This document shows positions 57,981-64,000 of a DNA stretch of 64,000 nt, in pieces. Under the pieces are notes generated by a model that ran no database searches, was not told the DNA's origin, and saw only the letters and a list, made by a program, of their open reading frames with translations. The stretch comes from Halostagnicola kamekurae (GTDB lineage: Archaea > Halobacteriota > Halobacteria > Halobacteriales > Natrialbaceae), in assembly GCF_900116205.1 (NCBI RefSeq), contig NZ_FOZS01000004.1:124001-188000 (forward strand). The letters run 5' to 3'. The position numbers were made by a program, and so were the translations under genes. Numbering within the stretch: the first letter of the stretch is position 1; each line of letters begins with the position of its first letter.

Positions 57981-58550
57981 TTACTCCCCGTCGTCGAGCT
58001 CGAGCGACCGATCCGAGTGACCGAACTGTACTTGCTTCGAAGTTCGATGCTGAATCAGCGACGAGCAGATGAATACGAGAAGTATACCACCGATCAGAGC
58101 GGGGTATGAAACCTGCTCTGGAAGGACGCCAACCGACTTTAGCAGTACCAGCCCGCTGCTAATTACCGATATACCGAGATAATAGATGCTCCACGAGATA
58201 TCGGAGTCAGCTATCAATTCGATGTGGAGATCGAGGTTTCGCGCTTTCTCCGTGGCGTCGATGGATTTGTCGTCGATCTCGAGCAATCCCGCTCGCTCGA
58301 GTTTTGGAAGGTGATGTTGACTGAGCGATGTGTAAACGCGTTTCCGTTCCGTCTGTGTGACCGCCGAGAGCGGCTTGTCGTATTCCCAGGCGGCAACCTG
58401 CGAAGCGAGATCCGAAATGGAAACCTTCCCCTCCGATTGTAAACAGATTTGGAGGGCATACCGTCCTCGGTGGCTTCCGAGAGCGTCGAACAGAACGTTC
58501 TGTCGTTCGTAACTCGGCGTTTCTTCTTTGTCGTGTTTCTGCTGACTCAT
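57981..58550 (-). CDS. Winged-helix protein with two membrane spans
   Basis: 189 residues. N-terminal DUF7344-like winged helix (NVLFDALGSHRGRYALQICLQS, KRVYTSLSQHHLPKLERAGLLEID), then two membrane helices (WSIYYLGISVISSGLVLL and YPALIGGILLVFICSSLI) and a cytoplasmic tail. It starts 1 nt after the signal peptidase stop, so it is in the same operon. Membrane-tethered DNA-binding proteins of this kind may sense surface state and control the module. Confidence 0.8.
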   Translation of the reverse strand: MSQQKHDKEETPSYERQNVLFDALGSHRGRYALQICLQSEGKVSISDLASQVAAWEYDKPLSAVTQTERKRVYTSLSQHHLPKLERAGLLEIDDKSIDATEKARNLDLHIELIADSDISWSIYYLGISVISSGLVLLKSVGVLPEQVSYPALIGGILLVFICSSLIQHRTSKQVQFGHSDRSLELDDGE

Positions 58551-58551
58551 G

Positions 58552-60108
58552 CTAGTGATCACCGCCGATTTCGTCGTCCGAAACCGTTTCGTGGTTTCTG
58601 GCGTTCGCCCGCCGATCACGATTTATCTGATCCACTCGAAGTACCGGTGGCGCGTGTTCCCCAAGCACCCGTTGACATTCGACTCGCGTGTAGTGATCCT
58701 CGGACGAACGCTCGAGAAACGTCCGAAGGAGTCCGCTCGTCCAGGTCTCCCCGTCCAACCCGACCTCGCTCGGAGCTGTCTCGAGAACTCCATCGAGCCA
58801 TTCATATCGGCGAATTGAGGGCTGATCGAGGGTAGACTCGACCGGCGGAGTTGACTCGTCCCGTACTGGTGGTGGCGCTGTGACGGTCGGAGTCGGCTCC
58901 TCGCGTTCCCATCTGGGACTCGGAACCGTCCGTTTCGATCGACTACGCACGGTCCACGGGAGTCGCCGTTTGAACTGCTGTCGTATCGAGAGCCCACGGG
59001 ACCGGGAACGGAGACGGAGCCGTCCCGTTCCGATCGCTAGCATTCCGGTGATCGACACGACGAGAGCGACCGGGAGATTTATCGCCACCAGTGCAACGAC
59101 CGGGTGGACACCGTGGAGTGTCGCGATCAGGGACGGTGGGAGCAAGACGACGTACCGACTTTCTTTGACGTACCGATAGTGCGTTCCAGTTTCCGCAGGA
59201 GCGTCCATCGTAACCGAAACGTTCGCCGTCGACTGTCTCGAGACGTACTGCTCCGGCTGAGAGATATGAACGCCGTCCCCTGCCGGTTCTAAGATTGCGA
59301 ACACTGGGATCTGTCCGCCGTTTTCGATCGAGTATGTCACGTCGTCGGACGTTCCTGCTTCGATTATCTGTTCGTCGGTGTCGTCCGGGTTCGCAGAGCT
59401 AACGATCTCGTACTGATACACCCCTGATGGCAACAACATCGACAGGTTGAGTGGCACGATGACGACCAGTATCACGACGAGAACGACGAGAGTCCCGTCT
59501 CGAGTTATTTTCCGCTGTGAACGCGCTCCCCGATGGTCGGTCGCTGTGGTTCCAACTGACGTGAGAACCAAAAAGAGTAGACTCACACCCAACAGACCGG
59601 TCACGAACGTCTGGTTTCCGGGGGATTCGAGTCCAACCGTCGAAAATAGCCTGTTTTGAAGTGTCTCAGTCGCTCCTGAAACCATCTCTTTCGCGGTCCC
59701 TAACTCGGGTATCGTAACGAGTTCACCGCCGATCGTGAGCCCGACAGATTTGATTTGCCCCTCCTGAACTGGAGGCTCGTCGCTTTCTTGATCAGTGAAG
59801 GGATTCGCATCCCCTTTCGTGATATATCCCTCCTCGGTGATATCGTCGACGCGGTGGGTCGTCAGGCCACCCCCGTCACCGAGTTCTTCGGCCTCGAACA
59901 GGATTACGTCGCCCTCCTCGATTTCACCGGCGAACTGGGACGGGACCGCAACGTAGCCGTCCCCCGGTTCTAACGTCGGTTCCATACTTCCCGTTTCGAC
60001 GAATACGAGCATCGGTTGCCCCAACAACTGCCCGAGAAGTAACAGTGCGATGAGAACGAGGAGCAAGAGAAACAGGCCAGACTGAACCCGCCGCTGTATC
60101 GAACTCAT
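58552..60108 (-). CDS. SipW-like signal peptidase I with long C-terminal extension
   Basis: 518 residues. Archaeal/ER-type signal peptidase: Ser41 in ETGSMEPTL, His85 in TTHRVDD and Asp100 in ITKGDANPF (Ser-His-Asp set). The catalytic domain is outside the membrane after one anchor. Residues about 165-370 add three or four more spans and an extracytoplasmic beta domain (SSANPDDTDEQIIEAG...); the last 150 residues are a basic, Pro-rich then acidic cytoplasmic tail. Normal enzymes are under 250 residues. Neighbours are SipW-leader proteins, which are its likely substrates. Confidence 0.87.
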   Translation of the reverse strand: MSSIQRRVQSGLFLLLLVLIALLLLGQLLGQPMLVFVETGSMEPTLEPGDGYVAVPSQFAGEIEEGDVILFEAEELGDGGGLTTHRVDDITEEGYITKGDANPFTDQESDEPPVQEGQIKSVGLTIGGELVTIPELGTAKEMVSGATETLQNRLFSTVGLESPGNQTFVTGLLGVSLLFLVLTSVGTTATDHRGARSQRKITRDGTLVVLVVILVVIVPLNLSMLLPSGVYQYEIVSSANPDDTDEQIIEAGTSDDVTYSIENGGQIPVFAILEPAGDGVHISQPEQYVSRQSTANVSVTMDAPAETGTHYRYVKESRYVVLLPPSLIATLHGVHPVVALVAINLPVALVVSITGMLAIGTGRLRLRSRSRGLSIRQQFKRRLPWTVRSRSKRTVPSPRWEREEPTPTVTAPPPVRDESTPPVESTLDQPSIRRYEWLDGVLETAPSEVGLDGETWTSGLLRTFLERSSEDHYTRVECQRVLGEHAPPVLRVDQINRDRRANARNHETVSDDEIGGDH

Positions 60109-60192
60109 GTGTGGTGTCGACTCCCTCCAGTGGGACGAGATCGAATCTGGCGAGCGTCGTCCGTCGGCGTGTTCCCCTCGAACCGGAACCGA

Positions 60193-61326
60193 TTAGAACT
60201 CATACTGTTCGAACTCGTCGATGGTCTCGTCGGCGTAGTTGAGCAGCCAATCTCGAGCGGGTGAACCCGGATGGACGTAGATGTAGCTGTACTCTTCGTC
60301 GAGGACCGTGCTGACACCGAGTTGCTGATCTTCGATCACTCGTTTGTTCGTATCGATAGCGACGTCGATCAATCCCGTGAGATTGTCGACGAGTATCGTC
60401 GATTCGTACTCACGTTCGGATGGGAACGTTCCCGTCGTGATCCACTCGTCGAACCGCTCGCGATCGCGTTCGAACTCCAACTGTTCTCGTTCCGCGTCAG
60501 TGATCTCGAGTGCGCCCGTGTTGCGTGCGACGAAAAGCCCAATGAGACCGACCAAACTGGTAGCAAATACCACGACCGATCCAACCGATTGGAGCGGTGA
60601 CGGCGGGACTTGGGTTCTGACCCGCTCGGTCGTCGGGTGCGTTTCGTCGATACCGCCGACTTCGGTGACGCTGAACGTCGAAGGACCGATATCGAGCGGG
60701 AGAGCGCTCTCGTACGAATGGTTCACTCGCTGGCCGTCGACTTCCCCCGTGAGTTCACTCGTCGAGAGGACGCGAACATTCACCGACCCATCGCTCGCGC
60801 CGAGTTCGTTTTCGATCTCGACAATGCGTTCTCGAATCGGTTCGATATCCACCTGGAACTCCACGGCGTGGGTATCCTGAGGCGACATCGAAGTCGTTCG
60901 CTCCGTTTCCAGTGTCTCGGTCGTCTCCCAATACACCGCTTGGTCGTTCTCTCCCTGACTCTGAATTCGAAGCGAGATCTCCGTGGTGACGGTGAGATTG
61001 CCGCTATCTGCGGTATAGTTATACGAATACACGCCAGCCAGCCCGGAGGAGACGTTCGAATAATACAGCGGCCGGTTCTCGAGTCGCTGGCCGGCCTCCC
61101 AAACGCTCGTGTTTTGCGTTATAACCGTGCTGTGATCGTATGTCGTCGTTTCTTCCCACTGGTTGACGGTTCGCTGGTCCGTCTCGTACGCGGGTGTGAC
61201 GTTGATCTGATACGCCCAGATACCAGAGAGGGTAGTCAGGATGAGTACCAGGACGATTACGGGGATAAACCACTCCGTCAAACCGGCGCGAACTCGCGGA
61301 GAGAGATCATCCGTATTCATCGTCAT
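60193..61326 (-). CDS. DUF5305 membrane protein
   Basis: 377 residues. One N-terminal span (PVIVLVLILTTLSGIWAYQI), a large extracytoplasmic beta domain (VTPAYETDQRTVNQWEETT ... LPLDIGPSTFSVTEVGG), a second span near 250-270, and a cytoplasmic C-terminal region rich in Glu and Arg. DUF5305 proteins occur beside SipW-like peptidases in haloarchaea. ATG 61326 or 61320 are equal choices. First gene of the module; probably an assembly or anchoring partner. Confidence 0.8.
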   Translation of the reverse strand: MTMNTDDLSPRVRAGLTEWFIPVIVLVLILTTLSGIWAYQINVTPAYETDQRTVNQWEETTTYDHSTVITQNTSVWEAGQRLENRPLYYSNVSSGLAGVYSYNYTADSGNLTVTTEISLRIQSQGENDQAVYWETTETLETERTTSMSPQDTHAVEFQVDIEPIRERIVEIENELGASDGSVNVRVLSTSELTGEVDGQRVNHSYESALPLDIGPSTFSVTEVGGIDETHPTTERVRTQVPPSPLQSVGSVVVFATSLVGLIGLFVARNTGALEITDAEREQLEFERDRERFDEWITTGTFPSEREYESTILVDNLTGLIDVAIDTNKRVIEDQQLGVSTVLDEEYSYIYVHPGSPARDWLLNYADETIDEFEQYEF

Positions 61327-61466
61327 CGAAGGTTACTCCGCTCTCGGTGTGATGGGCGTAACCAGTAATGTATACTACCACGGTTCGTTTATATATGTTC
61401 TCAAATACAGTCTGAGTGACAGCCAATTACAGACATGGGATGGCGCCACGAGAGATGTCATTTCGA

Positions 61467-62873
61467 TTACGGCGTATCGGTGTCAGTTGAATCGGCATCG
61501 AAAACGGTTGGCAACGATATTGTAAACAGCGTCTCGTCTTGGCTCGACTGGATCGAGAGGTTTCCACCCGATTGGTCTACAATCCAGTGAACGATCCACA
61601 ACCCGACTCCGTCCCCATGATTGAGTGGTGTTTCTTCACCCTCGACGATCGCTGAGAACTCCGCCTGTGGGAACTGGTTTCCGCCAGCTTTGAGTTCGAG
61701 TGATATTGACGGGTCGGAGTCAGATCGCGGGCTCTCTGCTGTGAGTGTGATCGAATCACTGTATTCGACCACCGTCTGTAGCAGGGTTCGAACGGCAAAC
61801 TCGAGGTCCTCGTTCGCCCGGACCCACAAGTCTGGGCCAACACGCATCGAAATCGAACTCTCAGGGTTCTCTCGTCGTACATCCTCAACGACGCGACTGA
61901 CAGTCCGGGAGAGGGGAATCGGATAGATGGGATCGGACTCGTGATTCAGCGACGTCTGAAGCTGATTCACAGAATCGGCGATAGTCAGGAGGTTCTGTGC
62001 GGTCGTCCGTATCTGATCGGCCCGGTCGGCCAGTTCTTCTGTCTCGAGTGACTCCTTGAGAGTGGTGCTTTGGCCGAGAATGAGGGTTAAATCGTTTCGG
62101 ATGTTATGACGCATGACACGACTCAGTACGTCGAGGCGCTGTTGACGTCGATGGGTCTCATCGTACGCCGCAGAGAGGTCTGTGAGGGTCTGTAACATCC
62201 GTTCGAATTTGGCTTCTGGTTTCTCTGCCTTGAGAAGGGGTTCCGGTCCGGTATAGTATGAATTTGGGCGGAGTTTTCCACGGTAGACGATATCCGAGTA
62301 CGCATGAACGATATCGATCAAATCGCTGGCATCGAATTTCGTCATATCGTACTGGGCGAGTGCAACGCACGGAAGATCCGCAGCGGAGTCATTAAAACGC
62401 GATATCGCTTTCAAGAGTTCGCGGATCGAGCGATTCGACGTGTGAATCCAACTCATCTCAGCGGTGATCAAGAGTCCATCGAACCCACGGTTTAGACTTT
62501 CCTCGACCATCTCGAAGACGAAATCGAGGATCCCATCGCAGTCCAGCGATGACTTTCTCCCTTTCTCGGTAAGCGTTTCGACGACGAATTGCTCATCGGG
62601 GATCGATTCGTGATCGACGCCGAATCGAGCGAGTGCCGAACGGAGTTCGTCGCTCGAACTTTCGGATGCTAAATACAAACAGCGTTGGTTTCGCTCGAGT
62701 CCGGATTTGACGAACGGCATCGCGGCAGCCAGTCGTTGTTCACGGTTATCGAACAACACCGCGAGATTAGCAGTATCGAATGCGGTCACGACGTTAGAGC
62801 TCTGACAAACCCGATCGAAATCTACAGAGTGGGCGTTAGATGCCGCAAAGAGGTGATTTTCTGTTGTATCCAT
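61467..62873 (-). CDS. MEDS-domain sensor histidine kinase
   Basis: 468 residues. MEDS sensory domain at about 1-200 (LAVLFDNREQRLAAAMPFVKSGL, ITAEMSW), a coiled linker, HisKA with phospho-acceptor His256 in SRVMRHNIRNDLTLILGQ, and HATPase with EFAVRTLLQTVVEYS, GDGVGLWIVHWIV and the G-box. Cytosolic redox or C1-compound sensing is proposed for MEDS kinases, with no ligand evident here. ATG 62873 was preferred over 62906. Divergent from the receiver protein at 63083. Confidence 0.9.
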   Translation of the reverse strand: MDTTENHLFAASNAHSVDFDRVCQSSNVVTAFDTANLAVLFDNREQRLAAAMPFVKSGLERNQRCLYLASESSSDELRSALARFGVDHESIPDEQFVVETLTEKGRKSSLDCDGILDFVFEMVEESLNRGFDGLLITAEMSWIHTSNRSIRELLKAISRFNDSAADLPCVALAQYDMTKFDASDLIDIVHAYSDIVYRGKLRPNSYYTGPEPLLKAEKPEAKFERMLQTLTDLSAAYDETHRRQQRLDVLSRVMRHNIRNDLTLILGQSTTLKESLETEELADRADQIRTTAQNLLTIADSVNQLQTSLNHESDPIYPIPLSRTVSRVVEDVRRENPESSISMRVGPDLWVRANEDLEFAVRTLLQTVVEYSDSITLTAESPRSDSDPSISLELKAGGNQFPQAEFSAIVEGEETPLNHGDGVGLWIVHWIVDQSGGNLSIQSSQDETLFTISLPTVFDADSTDTDTP

Positions 62874-63082
62874 ATACGGTCCCAAATGACATTGGCTGTC
62901 TCTCAATTTCTAACTTTGTCATATGTATCTTTGGATACTCCGACAAGTGCTTGTCAATGACTCCGACTCGTGAAAGAATCGCTGAACCGACTGCCCTTAT
63001 TACTATGTGATGGTAACATAACCCAAGGCCACACGAGATATGAGGGTTCAAGTGGGTTACCGCTGTAATGTAAACAGGATCT

Positions 63083-64000
63083 ATGTCACGTCAAACTCGA
63101 GTCTTGGCCGTCGCCAATGATCGGTCATCGTTACGACACTGGACCGAGGTACTCGAGGAGTACGAGGACATAGAAGTTCGATCGGCACAGGGGGTTTCCG
63201 AGGGTCTTTCGGTAATAACAGAGGCGGATATCGACTGTGTGCTGGTCGATCTATCGACGCCACAGTTGAATCTCGAGTTCATTCGGACGGTCGCTGACCG
63301 CAATCCGGAGCCACGATTATTACTCGTTACCGAGGACGAAGCAGACAAGACGATTAACAACGCGATCGAAGCCGGTGCAACTGATTACGTTCCGAAAGCA
63401 ACTGCGAACTCGTCAGACGGAAGATTCTCCCAGATACTACATGAATCGACTGAACCCGATCAAGCCGAATCGAACACGAGTTCGCGCACATCAACACGGA
63501 TCGACGTGGTTGCACCGAGCGAGTCGGAAACTGATGCCGAGTCCGATTTACCGTCCGACTCGGCCTCGCAGGATGAGCAATCGGGATCGCCACCACTCGA
63601 ATACACCCCGCAAGCGGGGACGAGTACGCTGGTCCAATCGAAATCGAACGTCGAAACCCAGTTTTCGTGTTCGAGCGTGGCCGAGACAAACGGCCCAAAG
63701 CGAAGTGTCGTGATCCGGTATACACAACTCGGGGAACAGGAGCTGTCGCGGATCGTCACCCAATGTGAGCAGACCACACTGATAGCTATTGGGTACTCGC
63801 AGTCAGTTCCCGACCACATCGAAGACGAACTCGAGGTGATCGAGATTACCAGTCCGACGGACCTCACTCGACTCGGAATCGTAACGACTGGCATCGTTCA
63901 AAACTGGGAGACGGACCGGGCGGAAACGGTGCTTTGTTTCGACGGGGTAAACGTTTTGCTTCGGTATAAATCGGTCAGGCAGGTGTTTCAGTTCTTGCAC
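63083..64000 (+). CDS. Receiver-domain protein with DUF7504-like C-terminus (cut by window)
   Basis: ATG 63083 runs open to the window edge (306 codons). Residues 1-110 are a response-regulator receiver: phospho-acceptor Asp56 in VLVDLSTP and Lys in YVPKA; a Ser/Glu-rich linker (110-200) leads to a RecA/DUF7504-like domain (VIRYTQLGEQELSRIV, CFDGVNVLLRYKSVRQVF). Likely partner of the divergent histidine kinase; output unknown. The 3' end is missing. Confidence 0.85.
   Translation, partial: MSRQTRVLAVANDRSSLRHWTEVLEEYEDIEVRSAQGVSEGLSVITEADIDCVLVDLSTPQLNLEFIRTVADRNPEPRLLLVTEDEADKTINNAIEAGATDYVPKATANSSDGRFSQILHESTEPDQAESNTSSRTSTRIDVVAPSESETDAESDLPSDSASQDEQSGSPPLEYTPQAGTSTLVQSKSNVETQFSCSSVAETNGPKRSVVIRYTQLGEQELSRIVTQCEQTTLIAIGYSQSVPDHIEDELEVIEITSPTDLTRLGIVTTGIVQNWETDRAETVLCFDGVNVLLRYKSVRQVFQFLH

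Overview
The window is chromosomal (or large-replicon) DNA of an extremely halophilic archaeon, class Halobacteria, most likely a Natrialbales-type genome (inference). The proteins are strongly acidic, genes are GC-rich with AT-rich promoters, many starts lie about 27 nt downstream of a TATA box (leaderless mRNAs), and other starts have GGAGG/GGTGA ribosome binding sites. Typical haloarchaeal families are present: a PGF-CTERM surface protein, Tat lipoproteins, an Lrp-TRASH metal regulator, MEDS-type histidine kinase, SipW-like signal peptidase and DUF5305. I found no rRNA, tRNA or CRISPR array.

Layout. 1-2.8 kb: two divergent paralogous TetR regulators, one in operon with a MATE exporter. 3.2-6.3 kb: a sulfation operon (sulfotransferase, small protein, APS kinase fused to an NMNAT-like nucleotidyltransferase) followed by a YqcI/YcgG-type enzyme. 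6.3-11.3 kb: a membrane protein/winged-helix pair, an acyltransferase, and a MarR-VOC-SnoaL unit. 11.5-26.9 kb: a siderophore locus with three IucA/IucC synthetases, diaminobutyrate aminotransferase and decarboxylase, a glutamine-synthetase-like ligase, an ABC exporter, a Tat-lipoprotein binding protein and a FecCD permease. It is tied together by eight DtxR-type boxes (consensus TTAGGCTAGCCTAA) that occur nowhere else I looked in the window. 27-34 kb: thioredoxin reductase/thioredoxin, a methyltransferase, a DsrE-type gene broken by one amber codon, and a copper module (Lrp-TRASH regulator plus CopA). 34-48 kb: NSS transporter, a large GH97 glycosidase, an aspartoacylase-like protein, a PGF-CTERM protein, small regulators, a TumE-like toxin pair, a BCCT osmolyte transporter and NAD synthetase.

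48-56.3 kb is gene-poor and holds relics (a ppsA fragment, a dead IS6-type transposase) between intact genes: a VOC dioxygenase-like protein, catalase-peroxidase KatG and an AI-2E family exporter. 56.5-61.3 kb is a SipW-type secretion module: a signal peptidase with a long cytoplasmic tail, DUF5305, a membrane winged-helix protein, and two small secreted proteins with SipW-class leaders that may be TasA/AbpA-like fibre subunits. The window ends in a divergent histidine kinase and a receiver-domain protein cut by the edge.

The most unusual system is the siderophore locus. It makes 1,3-diaminopropane (Dat plus Ddc) and has three NIS synthetases, but no N-hydroxylase (IucD) or acetyltransferase (IucB) is visible. 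Instead a catalytically complete GS-like ligase sits under its own iron box. This predicts a product different from the schizokinen-like hydroxamates expected of the usual haloarchaeal iuc clusters. Two short ORFs start exactly 6 nt from an iron box, the same geometry as the binding-protein gene, so they may be iron-regulated leader ORFs.
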